Shown here piece after piece: positions 31,261-42,244 of a DNA stretch of 64,000 bases. Under the pieces are notes generated by a model, which did no database searches, was not told the origin of the DNA, and saw only the letters and a list, made by a program, of their open reading frames with translations. The first letter of the stretch is position 1; each line of letters opens with the position of its first letter. The position numbers and the translations under genes were made by a program. This DNA is from Laburnicola sp. R22_1 (lineage: Eukaryota; Ascomycota; Dothideomycetes; Pleosporales; Didymosphaeriaceae), in the NCBI GenBank assembly GCA_014281115.1, contig JACONQ010000016.1:434001-498000 (forward strand), written 5' to 3'.

Positions 31261-32957
31261 ACGAGATTGAGGCATCTTATATTCTCAATTAAGTAGCGAG
31301 GCATCTAAGATTCTTGTTTCTACTCTTGCCGCAGAAAAGTTGATAGAAATTCCAATCATTCAATCAATCGTCGCCCGTCTTGTTGCTATCCCAAGCTAGC
31401 TGTAGTGAAATGTAATCAATGCACCGTAATTGAGCCTCATCCACCATGTCCAATTTGCCTAGGTCGCTGTCCCATGGTTCGCCTGTGATGTGGTGCACCC
31501 TGAACATTCATCGCCACGCTTTTGACTCCGCGCCGTGGTTGATCCTATTTGCGCCCTTCTCTTAAAACGTAGTGGTGCTGTTGAACTTACATGATCTGCA
31601 AAAGGTGAGTCGGCATAAACGTATATGAATGAAAAACGAATACAGTTTACCTAATGGGACCACATCTCTTACGTGGTGTCACGGTGGAGCCATTTCTTAA
31701 CCCTTAATATTTCCCAGACCCTTGGCTCTCAGACACTTTAAAATCATGGCCTATATATAATATGAGAAGGTTGAGTTGACTGTCAGGGAATAAAAAGGCA
31801 TCCATAAATGGTTAGAGGATCTACACATACACACAATTGGGCCATTGTTTATATATCGTGTCACTCTGGTTAGCAAAGTGGGTACGAATAATGTACTACA
31901 GTGTCTAATTTGTCCTTTATTCGAGTCTAATGGACTGGCGAATGGAGAGAAATAAGACAACAGAAACCCAGACGATGATAGGTGGTGTTGCGCCTTCGTT
32001 TGCCGCCCCTAGAATCTACTTTTACTCCTGAACCTTGTACGTCTACTTGGATAAAGAGCAAGTCAAGTGGGATACGGAATTATCAGTCTCAATGCTGGAA
32101 ATCGCGAGATATCATATTAATGCCTAGTTAGAGACCTACTCACTAAATTATACAACTCCAAAATGGTATATTAACGCGAATAGATTACCGGTCTTCACTA
32201 CACTCACAGGCCCAGAATTATACTCATTAGTCTTTACAACAAGCTAATATTCGAAACATGCGTACAGCTAGTTCACGAATATTTGGGTAAAATTAGCCTT
32301 CGTATTGCTTATCCTGGGGTAAAACACAGTACTCAGACTTTTGTACTGGTACTGTATATGCTGCGTATGTCTGCGCTGCTGCTATCAAGTTTGGTAGGTC
32401 CGCTACAAACCACGGTACATTATCCTTAGATAACTTAACAGTTACCAAACAGCGGCTTTATCCTCGCTAACGGGTCCCTGCCCAATGTATCTCCTTAGCT
32501 AGGGGCAACTCCTCGTAGTTGAACTCTTGCTTGTATACAAAGATGAATTGTTAATGTTTCAAGAGCGAGAAGCATTTTCGAGCTGCCAGTAAACCACTGT
32601 TGCTCGACCTCTTGCGACTTCACAACGTGGTAAAAAAAATTCCGCCCCGTCCTATACGGGTCTTCTCGGGTCTTCTCACCGGCAGGTGATGCTACGATTA
32701 CGATTTCTTAAGGAGGGCTCACGGCCCCTCACGGCCCCTCTCGGCACCGATGTTCCAAACATCAACGCGTGAATACCTAGGTAAGGCCATCCGCTCCTCC
32801 ATTGTTCTCCTACCTCCATGTATTTAAGAGAGCTTGCCGTGAATAAAAAGTAAAATGTGTTGACCGAATGTGCTTATAAGTGAGTTGTAGTACTGAGTTG
32901 CAGTACATCAGTTTTCCGGCACGCGTTTCGTGCTAACTAGGCTAGTCCGAAATAGGC
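31261..32957. other. AT-rich gene-free stretch
   Basis: About 1.7 kb with no supportable gene. It contains a dispersed repeat copy (32298-32356) and, near 32640-32760, duplicated GGGTCTTCTC and CTCACGGCCC blocks. The last few hundred bases presumably include the rhomboid promoter. Confidence 0.5.
32298..32356 (+). repeat. Dispersed repeat, copy 2
   Basis: Matches copy 1 in block order: CTTCGTAT, TTATCCTGGGGTAA, ACACAGTACT, ACTTTTGTACTGG. Same orientation as copy 1, eight kilobases away at the other end of the AT-rich island. Confidence 0.7.
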
Positions 32958-34120
32958 ATGGACAACCTTCGCGTCTTGCTTGCGCACACGCCTGTTCACA
33001 CCCCAACCCTCTTCCTGAGGTCATTATCTCAACAAGGCCTAAAGCGGAAAATGTGGTGGCTTCTGCCGCTCGTCGGCGGAGCCATTCTCATTTCGGATCC
33101 GCCAAAGGCTGCACCTCCGCCCAGCACGCAGCTATGGCAGCCAGGATTGTGGGCTCTCGGCGCGGGCACGTCGATATACGTTGGGCTTGCAGCGATGGAA
33201 GGAATCCATAATCGCATCACTCATGGCTCTCTTTCTCGAGCTTTAGCAAAAAAGAGAGGCGAATATGCCACAAATCGGCCTAAGCGGATCTGGACTCTAT
33301 TGAACCCACACCAGCTCGAGGCGAGGCTTTCACTCACGGTACTTGGCCTGAATTATACCATCTATCGTTATTGTCAAGAGGATTTTCGTAATGCCTTGCG
33401 GTTGGCCGATTCCTATCAGACGAACTGGAGCCTCCTGACATCCGCATTCTGCCACATCGAATCGGGACATCTGGTAAGTTACTACCCAGGGAAGTCTGAA
33501 CCTAGTTAATATATATTCTTCCTAGGCGAGCAATATGTGGGCCATCATCCCGGAAATACCCCATTTGCTACAAGCATGTGGGCAGGGTCCATACCAATTT
33601 GTCGCATTCTACCTCTGTGCTGCCATCTTCAGTTCTTACGCGCAACGAATCGTCTCATACACCCAATGGTCCCGGTCGTGGATGTCTTACATCGATGCTT
33701 CACAACCTCGCGGTATAGGCGCTAGTGGTGTAGCGATGGCGGTATTTGCTGCTTCTTGCTTCACACAATCTTGGACGACACCCTCATTTCTGCTGTCTGT
33801 TTTATCATTGAGCACGAACATCAAGAGAGACATTGAAGGATTGATCTGCAATGAACAAGGTATTGGATTCGTGGTATGTAGCACCCGACGTGTTAAAACT
33901 TTGATATCGCTCACGCTTTTAACAGGCTCATCTTGCTGGCGCCGCGTTTGGAGCCGCATATGCCTACCTGAACGTCGATTACTACCTCTGGGCAAAGTTG
34001 GTCCGCTTATTTAGCGGAAGGGACAGCAAAAAGAGTCGACCAAAGCCATCTTATCCGCAGGACGAAACCGCCGACCTTGACATGGACGAGATTGTACGAC
34101 GACTCAACTCATCGACATAA
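32958..34120 (+). CDS. Rhomboid intramembrane serine protease, mitochondrial type
   Basis: Three exons (32958-33473, 33526-33873, 33926-34120) in phase 0 total 352 codons plus stop. Rhomboid hallmarks appear in order: HIESGHLASNMW (H-x4-H-x3-N-type element, split by intron 1), GIGASGVAM with the catalytic serine in the GASG motif, and AHLAGAAFGAAY with the catalytic histidine. An N-terminal Arg/Leu-rich segment and a hydrophobic helix (WWLLPLVGGAILI) precede the core, consistent with a presequence plus extra helix as in Pcp1/PARL-type mitochondrial rhomboids. The family cleaves inner-membrane proteins such as Mgm1. The mitochondrial assignment is inference from the N-terminus and the TSAFCHIE context. 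It stands alone at the right edge of the repeat island. Confidence 0.82.
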
Positions 34121-34910
34121 GAGGCCAGGCCCATCATGACTCGCAATTTCCCTCTCCTCCAAGTGTTCACTCCCATCGAAACAACCCTTAATCGCCACTC
34201 TCACCAGCTCAAAGCATCTCTCACGCAATCCACATTTCCCCTCCCAAGGGTTGACCTCGACCTCTTTCACCTTCATATCAACCCTACACCTCCCCGCCCA
34301 CCCAATCTTACCCAAATGCTCATCCGTTGCCGCACCCATCTTCTTACTCACCTCCCTGTGCCGCCCTGCCTCATAATACTGCACAACTTGCTTCTCCCCC
34401 GTTGGCACACAACCACGCGACTGCAAAAAGACGACCAAAGAATCCAGCTGCGCAACGTTCCGCTGCCACTGCACCTCGCGGGGCCTGAAATTTGATTCAT
34501 GGTCGCCTAGAGATGCTGGATCTTTTGGGATGAGGAGACGGGCGAAAAGGTCGGTGTTGTAAAGCATCGCTTCGAGCGACGGTGCGCCGAGCCAGACGCT
34601 GTCGTCTAGCTAAAGCTCAAGCTTGCGCACCCATTTGCTGACGGCGGGATTGGGATGCGGGAGAGCGATGAGGTACGGGCCTTCGTGGTCGCGTTTTTTG
34701 CGGAAACCTTGGACCGGTCTGATGACAAATGTGTTGGATTGGTAATACACCTGGGTGGCGAGGAGCTTGAGGTGTTTGTTTGCGAGAGCTAGAGGATAAA
34801 GGGTGCGGATTACGAGGCTGCTGTGTCGTTCTAGGGTGATGGGTATGGAGAATGTGAGGCGGTATTCGAAGATCTTGGTCTGGAGGTGAACTGGGAGGTC
34901 GCCCCAGCTT
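34109..34910 (-). pseudogene. F-box-like hypothetical gene with an in-frame stop
   Basis: Reading the minus strand from about 34910: SWGDLPVHLQTKIFEYRLTF (F-box-like helix), then LALANKHLKLLATQVYYQSN and TFVIRPVQGFRKKRDHEGPY, to WVRKLEL followed by a TAG at 34611-34613. The frame then continues as LDDSVWLGAPSLEAMLYNTD to a stop near 34109. The continuity on both sides shows the TAG interrupts one coding sequence; a CAG-to-TAG change would explain it. Similar short F-box-like proteins that report on cell contents are common in Dothideomycetes. Its 3' end overlaps the rhomboid stop by a few bases. Confidence 0.55.
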
Positions 34911-35319
34911 TTTCTATTTGAAGACGTTGCGTATCTCGACGGAAGGAACGGAAAAGTTGATGGGACGTTAAAAGTGAGGTTGCAGAGCTGTTACGGGATG
35001 AAAACGAAAGCATTATGGATGTAATGCGAACAAATCATGTCGTGTTCGTAAAAAAGGTGTATTTGACATCAATTCGCTTGATCACGAGTAAGAGACCGTT
35101 ACCGGTAAAATGTAGCGTTACGGGAGCAGCAGTCAAAAGCCGAGGCCAAAAGCGGGGTGGCGGGGCAAGAACTCCAACCTCACACACTGCATGGCCGTCG
35201 AGACTACCCTCCGCACTACGGCCAACTCCGACGCCTAATTCGGAATCAAGCGACCCTGTTTCTATTCCAGCATATTTTATAGTTTGGGTGGCCCGTTTGC
35301 GACACCGTACACTTGCACA
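34911..35319. other. Intergenic region
   Basis: About 400 bp, presumed promoters of the broken F-box-like gene and of the PhyH gene. Nothing else is seen. Confidence 0.4.
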
Positions 35320-36297
35320 ATGGCCCAAACAGAAGGGCTCACGCCCGAACAGCTCGCCTTTTTCAACGACAATGGCTACCTCCTCATTCCTGATGCGCTG
35401 TCACAAGATACCGTCCACCAGCTACTGCAGGACACGAACAAGATGTTGGACGAGTTCTCGCTGGACGACCATCCTATGACCAAGTTCTCGACCGGGGGAG
35501 ACGATGGCGCGGGGCATGTGGGCGATAGTTATTTTCTCGAATCTGGAGACAAAGTGCGGTATTTCTTCGAAGAAGGCATGTCGCTCGCATTTCGTCTTGT
35601 GTACAAAACTCTGACGATAACTCCAGAGGCCTTTGACAAGTCAGGTAACCTCACGAAACCCAAACAACGCGCCATCAACAAAATCGGCCATTATCTCCAC
35701 GAGTTGTCGCCCTCCTTCCGCAGCATCTCGCTCTCTCCTCGCAACGCCGCCATCGCCCGCTCGCTCGGCTTCAGCGACCCACAGTGTCTACAGTCTATGG
35801 TGATATGCAAGCAGCCACAGATAGGTGCCGAGGTCCGTCCACACCAGGACAGCACGTTTTTGTATACGGACCCGCCGAGTGCGGTGGGCTGGTGGTACGC
35901 GCTGGAGGATGCGACGGCAGAAAATGGATGCTTGAGCTTCGCTGCCGGCAGCCACAAACGATCACCGGTGACGAAGCGGTTCGTGCGGATAGGCAAGGAC
36001 GGGGCTGAGGGGACCGGGTTCATCGAAAACGAGGGCGCGCAGTTCCCGAAGAGTCTGCAGGCGGCGCAGAATGGAGCGACGAACGGGGACAAGGACGAGG
36101 AGTATACAATGGGCGAGGTCAAGGCCGGTACGCTGGTGCTGATCCATGGAAATATTCTCCACCGGAGTGAAAAGAACAGCAGCGACAAGAGCCGGTTCAT
36201 ATACACATTCCATGTCATCGAGGGAGACCACACATATGACAAGAGGAATTGGCTGCAGCCGCCAGAAAAGGGGTTCTCGAGATTGTATGCGCCATAA
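35320..36297 (+). CDS. Phytanoyl-CoA dioxygenase family protein (PHYHD1-like)
   Basis: Fe(II)/2-oxoglutarate oxygenase. The ATG at 35320 opens MAQTEGLTPEQLAFFNDNGY, the usual start. The iron site is HQDST (H-x-D) near residue 175 and the distal histidine in HGNILHRSEKNSS, with the 2-oxoglutarate arginine in KSRFIYTFHV. RAINKIGHYLHEL and SAVGWWYALEDATAENGC are typical of the PHYHD1 branch. The frame is continuous (325 codons), but 35576-35626 (51 nt) looks like a GC-AG intron: removing it joins YFFEE to AFDKSGNLTKPKQ, the spacing normal for the family, and the segment encodes 17 residues unlike the rest. Substrate unknown. Confidence 0.85.
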   Translation: MAQTEGLTPEQLAFFNDNGYLLIPDALSQDTVHQLLQDTNKMLDEFSLDDHPMTKFSTGGDDGAGHVGDSYFLESGDKVRYFFEEGMSLAFRLVYKTLTITPEAFDKSGNLTKPKQRAINKIGHYLHELSPSFRSISLSPRNAAIARSLGFSDPQCLQSMVICKQPQIGAEVRPHQDSTFLYTDPPSAVGWWYALEDATAENGCLSFAAGSHKRSPVTKRFVRIGKDGAEGTGFIENEGAQFPKSLQAAQNGATNGDKDEEYTMGEVKAGTLVLIHGNILHRSEKNSSDKSRFIYTFHVIEGDHTYDKRNWLQPPEKGFSRLYAP

Positions 36298-36327
36298 TGT
36301 AATGCGATGCGAATATGAACGGCACGT

Positions 36328-36876
36328 CTACGATTTGCTCTGTACACATAACGCAATGCCGCCGAGTACCAACGCCATTCCTATCCAGGTATCTGCCCAC
36401 TGTTAGCCAAGCTTGTGATATACTGGAGGGAAGCTGACCTCTGCTGATCACTTTCTTCTCGGCCCACCACTCTCCTAGTACGGTGAATAAAAAGGCCAAC
36501 GAATTGGTGATGGGCACCGTAAGACTCAATTCTGCGCTCGTTAGCCAAAAGTCTAGTGGTAACAGATATACGTACCAGCCTGTCCAATCAGAATAAAGAA
36601 CCATACACTCCCCGTAACGTTCAAGAGCAATGGTACCGCGTATGCTGGCCGACTCAGCACCCCAATGACTGCGTACCATATCCCTAGCACCTTTCGCTTC
36701 AGCCACGAATTGTTCGGATCCGTGAGCGACGGCCGCGCAGGAGCTGTGTAGTTCATGGCTGCGCGGCGCATAAAAGGCGTCGTCAGGCCCCAACAGGCGC
36801 CGACCATGAGGAAGCCCAGGATCCATCGGAAGAGGGAGGGCTGCGGGGCGGGCGTGGCGGGCGTGTCGGGATCCAT
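36328..36876 (-). CDS. TMEM234-like small membrane protein
   Basis: Three exons (36876-36576, 36531-36439, 36392-36328) total 152 codons plus stop, phases matching. Four predicted membrane helices: LFRWILGFLMVGACWGLTTP, AYAVPLLLNVTGSVWFFILI, TVPITNSLAFLFTVLGEWW and GMALVLGGIALCVQ. The order and the GACWGLTTPFMRR motif match the TMEM234 family, related to drug/metabolite transporter-like proteins; function in fungi is unknown. The second and third exons are shorter than 100 nt, which explains why simple open-frame scans miss most of the C-terminus. Confidence 0.8.
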
Positions 36877-38153
36877 TGCGCTGGTAGACGGGTGCTAAAA
36901 GTATTCTCGGTATAATTCTGCGCTATCAAAAAGCGAAGCAAGCATCCTGCGACCCAAAGTCTACGCGCGAATGCTGCTGTGCATCGTGAACCTCGTGGAA
37001 CGGATGCCGACGTCTGGTCGCCGGGATTATTCGGGAGCGGTCGCGAAGATTCGGAGCGGTGGGCTTGTCCGTGCGTTCAACACCTTGGGCTTATTCACGA
37101 TCCTTTACCAACCTCCGCACACTCCACCGCACCAGATCCGGGCATGCCATCCGGTCTCAAGCACGCGCCTAGACGCAGCAGGCGCTATCAGATGGAACAT
37201 GACGGTGTCCGGTTGTGCGACGGCAGGACCCTTAGCCCCAGGAGTCACCTAGCAGTGCCTAGCTACCTTTATCCATTACCATGGACTTCACATCATGCAG
37301 ATTCTCGATCATACGTCTCCTCTAGCTACTATCTCTTTGAGTCAAGTTTCAAGTCCCCATCACCTTGTCTCTACGTACCGTACCGGCCGCTTGGGTGTAG
37401 TGCTGTTTGCGGCATGCACACCTTTGCGTTCCGCCCAACCGGAAAAGTGGGCGGCCATTGATACCAACCACCCAGAATGAAGAGAGGAATAGTGCTCTTC
37501 GTTGTCAAGAGATATTGCAAGAGGAAATTGATGCGCCAAACGCCAACTGGACCGCATGGAATCTGTCTGGAAGTAGACGCCGTCACTGAGGACTTCAGCA
37601 CGCCACGCCCGTCATGTAGGTACCGAACAATCAGAAAGCCGCTCAACAAGATTGTCACGCTGCAGTTGCTACGGAGTCGACTAGACCCTGGAATGCAACG
37701 TGGTGGGTGGAGTATGTGGCTGTTTGCGGCATGCTGCCACCCTCGCCACACCCGCTGTGGGCTCCCAGCCTCCCGCAAGTCTAGCTCGTGTTTGCAAAGC
37801 AGTCAAACCGTCTTTCGTCACGGTTTGGTGGCTTATGTCAACATTCATTCCTCGCTCGGTCGCTAAGTATAGGACGTCGCATCCCTGGAATGCACCCGAT
37901 CGACGAGGCTGGGAGGAACTCGGATGCACCATCATGCAGCAGTATATATCGAGTATAGGTTTGTTCGTCTATTTTGTTTACCATGTTTGCTTTCCACACC
38001 ATTGGTGCATTAGTTCCAGTTATTGCTGCAGCCTCCTGCAAGGTACGATTGCCACATTCACACGCTCTATTTCCGCCTCCCTCGCGTCCAACTTGCTTCG
38101 CGCACACTTCCAGCAACCCGGTATTCCTACCGCACGTGAAAGACAGCATCTCC
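36877..38153. promoter_or_regulatory. Upstream region of wetA
   Basis: About 1.3 kb without a convincing gene between the TMEM234-like start and the wetA start. A 16-bp direct repeat GCTGTTTGCGGCATGC occurs near 37402 and 37721. A long 5' region is usual for conidiation regulators. I did not find a clear run of BrlA-type sites by eye. Confidence 0.4.
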
Positions 38154-39893
38154 ATGACATCTCTACTAGCACACACCGATAGCTCGATGCGGTCAAGCAT
38201 TGACAAAGAACTCGAGGCCATCGACCTAGATCGCCTCTTCGACCAATACGTTGAAACAGACCTGTTCCAAGAGTGCAGCGATGCTACCGCGGACCCGTCC
38301 AGCTCTGATGATCTTGCCTATCTCTTTGAGGTTCCATCCTCAAATGGGAGCGAGCCGTTCGACACGACCACCTTGCCTAATTGGGACATCTCCCACGAAG
38401 ATGATGCTTGGCACAAGGCTGTCCAGCAACTTGATGAGCAAAACGCAGCCCCGCCCCTCACTGGCAAAACTTGTTCATCCGTATACCCTCGAAGTAACGG
38501 AAAAGCCAGCTTGAGCGATCCCGAAATCTCCAGTTTCGACCATTTTTTCGAATTGGACACTGCACAGCCGAGAGCTGTATCTCAGCCTTCAACCCCCAAG
38601 CCGCAGGTTGCAAAGCTCGCGAAGAAGGCTAGATCAAGCCCAGACTGGACAATTCGTCACGGCGTCCACAAAAACACGAAGAAGTCTACGACTTCAACCA
38701 TCATCGGCAAGATGTTGCGGCCTTCGACATACCGGGCAGGCTTCCAGGACCTCTGGGCCCGCAAGATGGACACTGCGGCAGACGCGTTCAACCTTCACCT
38801 ATCCCATAATGGTATTCAATCACCGCCTCCTTCGACCAGGTTCGTCCAAGATGAACATTCAAATGGTTTCTATCCTCGCGGCCCACAGCCTTACACCATC
38901 GCCATGTCCCCACTATCAGGCGACAACATAATATCGCCAGAGACACAAGCCGCAACCTATCAACTTACGCCATTGTCGTCGCCAGCGATTGATATGAACT
39001 CGGGTAATGGTGCGGGGAATCAATTCCAGTTTTCCAACGATGGGATGACCGGCGCGTACATCACGCACCCCCGCTCGAATGCGGCTCTTTCAGCCTTGCA
39101 AACCCCGCCCCCGTCGCACCGTCTACCGACGAATGCGTGGGGCTCCGACACATCACCGAACCTAGACTTCGGATCCTTCTCGACATCACCAGAGTTTCAA
39201 CCCTCCACGAAGACCACCGGGTGGTGGAACGGCGCAGGCTCGGTCCCCGTGACTCAACCTTCCACGCCCAACGCATACCATGAGACGGACTCGCCATCGG
39301 GGAACCGCAACGCCGGCTTCACCACAGCATCAATAGCAGGATTAGGCATCTCCTGTGACACAGCCAGCTTCTCGGGGTTCGGACCCGAGCTCGACGGACC
39401 GGACCTCGAAACCGGCCCAAACGGCCTCCCTCCAGTCCCACCCTACGACATGGCTCCCTATACCATGTACCCCACCACACCAGGCATCCCCATTGGCCAC
39501 GGACCCGACAACCCACCCTCGCGCTCACACTCTCTCAGCCCCCTCCCACGCTTCACCCGCCGCCGCCACTCGTCGCAAAACCACCACCGCACATCGTACA
39601 CCTCGCGCCGCAAATCTTCAAACTCATCTAACCAGTCTTCCGCGGTGCGCAATGCGTCTCTTAACGGTGGTAGTGGCGGCGGCGGCGGCTTCGTCAACTT
39701 CACGCCCGACGATTCGCGAAAGATTCTCACGGGTGTGGCGCCGAGCGGGAGCAGCAAGACGAAAGCGCGGAGGGAGAAAGAGGCCGCGGATAAGAGGCGG
39801 AAATTGAGCCAGGCGGCGGTGAAGGCGGTTATGGAGGCTGGGGGGGATGTTGCGAGGTTGGAGAAGGAGGGGCTGCTTGTGCTTGAGGGGTAG
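38154..39893 (+). CDS. wetA: Conidial maturation regulator WetA
   Basis: The C-terminus is the diagnostic WetA block: FVNFTPDDSRKILTGVAPSG, SSKTKARREKEAADKRRKLS and VKAVMEAGGDVARLEKEG. The preceding about 450 residues are serine/proline-rich and include a conserved central element (GFQDLWARKMDTAADAFNL) and an acidic N-terminal stretch (LDRLFDQYVETDLFQE). In Aspergillus, WetA acts after BrlA and AbaA in conidium maturation and cell-wall assembly. I start at ATG 38154 (MTSLLAHTDSS), which places the LFDQYV element at the N-terminus as in known WetA; an in-frame ATG at 37983 would add 57 residues without conserved features. Single exon, 579 codons. Confidence 0.88.
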   Translation: MTSLLAHTDSSMRSSIDKELEAIDLDRLFDQYVETDLFQECSDATADPSSSDDLAYLFEVPSSNGSEPFDTTTLPNWDISHEDDAWHKAVQQLDEQNAAPPLTGKTCSSVYPRSNGKASLSDPEISSFDHFFELDTAQPRAVSQPSTPKPQVAKLAKKARSSPDWTIRHGVHKNTKKSTTSTIIGKMLRPSTYRAGFQDLWARKMDTAADAFNLHLSHNGIQSPPPSTRFVQDEHSNGFYPRGPQPYTIAMSPLSGDNIISPETQAATYQLTPLSSPAIDMNSGNGAGNQFQFSNDGMTGAYITHPRSNAALSALQTPPPSHRLPTNAWGSDTSPNLDFGSFSTSPEFQPSTKTTGWWNGAGSVPVTQPSTPNAYHETDSPSGNRNAGFTTASIAGLGISCDTASFSGFGPELDGPDLETGPNGLPPVPPYDMAPYTMYPTTPGIPIGHGPDNPPSRSHSLSPLPRFTRRRHSSQNHHRTSYTSRRKSSNSSNQSSAVRNASLNGGSGGGGGFVNFTPDDSRKILTGVAPSGSSKTKARREKEAADKRRKLSQAAVKAVMEAGGDVARLEKEGLLVLEG

Positions 39894-40902
39894 ATGTTGA
39901 GTTGTAGTTTTGCGGTTGTTGCGTCGTCGATGATGATGGACCTTTGACTCCTCTCCTGTCGTGGGAGGGTTGAGTTGGGTTTTTCTTTTGGAGGCGCGCG
40001 GCTGTTGGACGACTCGACTCGCTCTTCTGGTATGGGGTCTGTGGTCCTTTTTTTCTTGTACTGATCTTCTCCTCCTTCTTCGTGTGCGCTGGTGTGGTGT
40101 ATCGTAACGTCCCGTATCTACCTATATGTGTGTTTCTTTCCCGAATTGGCGTTCTGGAATTGGGATTGGGATTGGGAGCGGGAGTGGGAGCGCCGCGGTG
40201 ACGGCTGTCTGTTTGTTTGTTTAATTTGGTCGCTGGAGATGTAATGCGTTTATAGTCGTCGACGAATCTACATACATGCATACATACATACTGATGTTCT
40301 CGGTTGTTGTTACTACTTACTACTTCGTTGCTGTCTGCTGTATGTATTTCTGATAGATGGTCGTGTGAAGAAGTATTGTGCGTGCTGTTTGTGATGTGAG
40401 TGGAGTGGTACCAATCGAGGTGTAAACGTAGAGTTTCGGGATGAGAGTTGGCGTGCACTAGCCTGGCGGGTGGGGGGTGGATGCACTGTGCTTATCCCGG
40501 ACTCAAGAGGACGCGAGGTAGATGGTGAGGTACAGCGGTTACATCCAGTCACATACATTGCTTCTGGGCTAGGCTGGATTGAACGGCATTGTTGCTTGGT
40601 AGGGTGGGATTGCATGAATCATATTGGACGAGGTTGGATAGAGATACGCCTATATGTGCATTTATGCAGTATATATGCAGTATATAAAGCATATGGCTTG
40701 CGACCCAAGCGGCGATGATGCGGCTGGGTCTTCCTCTTCCGCCCTGCATCGCTGGCGGTACGTGTGCCTGGTAGTAGGCAGCTCGTATATAGGGGGCTCG
40801 ACGCCCTATGCCAATGCTCTTTTTGCCTCATATCCCTCTCCGTGTAGATTTAGTACATTGGGGTATTTTTCTTCAGATCCTGGTCGAAGCCGTCAAATAG
40901 CC
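39894..40902. other. Convergent 3' intergenic region
   Basis: About 1 kb between the wetA and RRP4 stops. Contains simple repeats: TTTGTTTGTTTG near 40210, CATACATGCATACATACATA near 40272, and a GGGAGTGGGA-like purine run near 40170. No gene is supported. Confidence 0.5.
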
Positions 40903-41916
40903 TCACCCACCCATCTCCAGCCGGTCTAGCACCGCTTCCACCACCGCCTTTGCACCCACGGCTCTACCAACGTCGCCCATAACCTTCTCTTCCGCCTCCA
41001 GCTCCACAGCGCCCTCGTACACTCGCACAATCATATCTTCGTCCACCCGCCGGCCGCACGCCACCAGTCCCTTGATCAGCGTGCTAACCCGCGTGATTTC
41101 GCTGAGCACACCAGGCTCAATGTCGTCGTTCTGGCTCGAATACAGCGTCTCGGAAACGCTCTGGTCGAGCTGCGTTATACTGACATCCTTCTGGTCCTGG
41201 CCCGATTTCGAATGCGCCGACACGAAGATATACCCGTTGACACCCAGCACGACATCAATCTCGCCCGCCGCCGTATTCAGCGTGAAAGTCTGCCGTTTCG
41301 AGCGCACGACGCCTCCTTTGCGCGACAAGATACCGCCGCCCGCCCCCGAAAGACTTGTAAACATGCCGTTGCGCAGCTTGCCGTACTTGAGCGACCGCGT
41401 ATGCAACGACGCCGTGTTGTCCTGGTGCAAGCTCTGCACCTCGGCGACGAGCAGGTCGCCCTCGCTGAAGAATGTCCTGATGTTCAGCTCGTCCACCGCC
41501 GTTCTCCGCCGCAGAATGCCGCCGGGAAGATTGATGGCGCTCAGCGGCAGGCCGGCCAGCATCGGCGCTGCAATGTCTACCGTCCATTTCTTCGTCTGCA
41601 CGCTGACGATGCGGCCGACGACCAGGTCGCCGATCTCGGGTGTGTAGCGCGCGCGGAGGGGTTGCACGGAGAGCAGCTTGTTGGTCTTGTGCAGGTGGCC
41701 CGCGACGGTGGATATTATGGTGGTCGAGTCGGCGGGGATGTAGGTGCCGTGGCCGCGCATCCACTGCGGGTCGCTGGTGATGGTCTCGCCGGGGGTGACG
41801 ATGGAGTTGGTGGTGGCAACGGCGAAGTCGTCGTCTTTCATTTCGTCGTCGGAGTCTTCGCGATTCAGGTGCTGCGACGCGACGGGCGCGGAGGGTGGGA
41901 GGATCGTGACGGGCAT
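40903..41916 (-). CDS. RRP4: Exosome complex RNA-binding subunit Rrp4
   Basis: Single exon, 337 codons, ATG at 41916 (MPVTILPPS). Layout fits the Rrp4 cap protein: N-terminal domain with GETITSDPQWMRGHGTYI, S1 domain (YTPEIGDLVVGRIVSVQTKKWTVDIAA, ALPLSAINLPGG-like core, FFSEGDLLVAEVQSL), and a C-terminal KH domain containing GVNGYIFVS (the GxNG motif). The N-terminal acidic tail (NREDSDDEMKDDD) is longer than in yeast. Part of the nine-subunit exosome core guiding RNA to Rrp44/Rrp6. It diverges from the PLD-like gene with a 328-bp shared promoter. Confidence 0.92.
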   Translation of the reverse strand: MPVTILPPSAPVASQHLNREDSDDEMKDDDFAVATTNSIVTPGETITSDPQWMRGHGTYIPADSTTIISTVAGHLHKTNKLLSVQPLRARYTPEIGDLVVGRIVSVQTKKWTVDIAAPMLAGLPLSAINLPGGILRRRTAVDELNIRTFFSEGDLLVAEVQSLHQDNTASLHTRSLKYGKLRNGMFTSLSGAGGGILSRKGGVVRSKRQTFTLNTAAGEIDVVLGVNGYIFVSAHSKSGQDQKDVSITQLDQSVSETLYSSQNDDIEPGVLSEITRVSTLIKGLVACGRRVDEDMIVRVYEGAVELEAEEKVMGDVGRAVGAKAVVEAVLDRLEMGG

Positions 41917-42244
41917 TGTGGTGGTGTCGGCCTCGGGAGGCTCTCTTGTTACAGGCGTGTAGTCGTAGAGCAGTAGGACGTATTGAATCGAGGTTTGAGG
42001 AGCTTTATAGACGTCAAGAGTATAGTGTGGAGTGAAGCTCTCGAAATTTTGGCGGGGACACTGGGAGTTTGGCCATGTTCGCGCTAGTTGAGCTAGTTGA
42101 AAAGGGACTAGCGTGGATCGATAGAGGCCCGCCCTCCAGCACCAGTTTCCAACGTCATTCCATCCATCCCAACACCACGAGGCTGTGAAACTCAATTCTT
42201 ATCACGCATCCTTTTCGTCTTGTGGCGTCCTGGCCCAAGGAACC
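41917..42244. promoter_or_regulatory. Shared divergent promoter, RRP4 and PLD-like gene
   Basis: 328 bp between the two start codons. Contains GAGCTAGTTGAAAAG and related short repeats; no specific factor site can be named. Confidence 0.4.

Noticed and set aside
36971..37866. Several 60-160-codon frames upstream of wetA
   Set aside because: No domain, no splice logic, no continuity; treated as upstream region.
39829..40458. Minus-strand 209-codon frame after wetA
   Set aside because: Asparagine/threonine/serine low complexity from simple repeats in a 3' region; no domain, no clear start.
41212..41976. 254-codon plus-strand frame opposite RRP4
   Set aside because: Antisense shadow of a conserved exosome gene.
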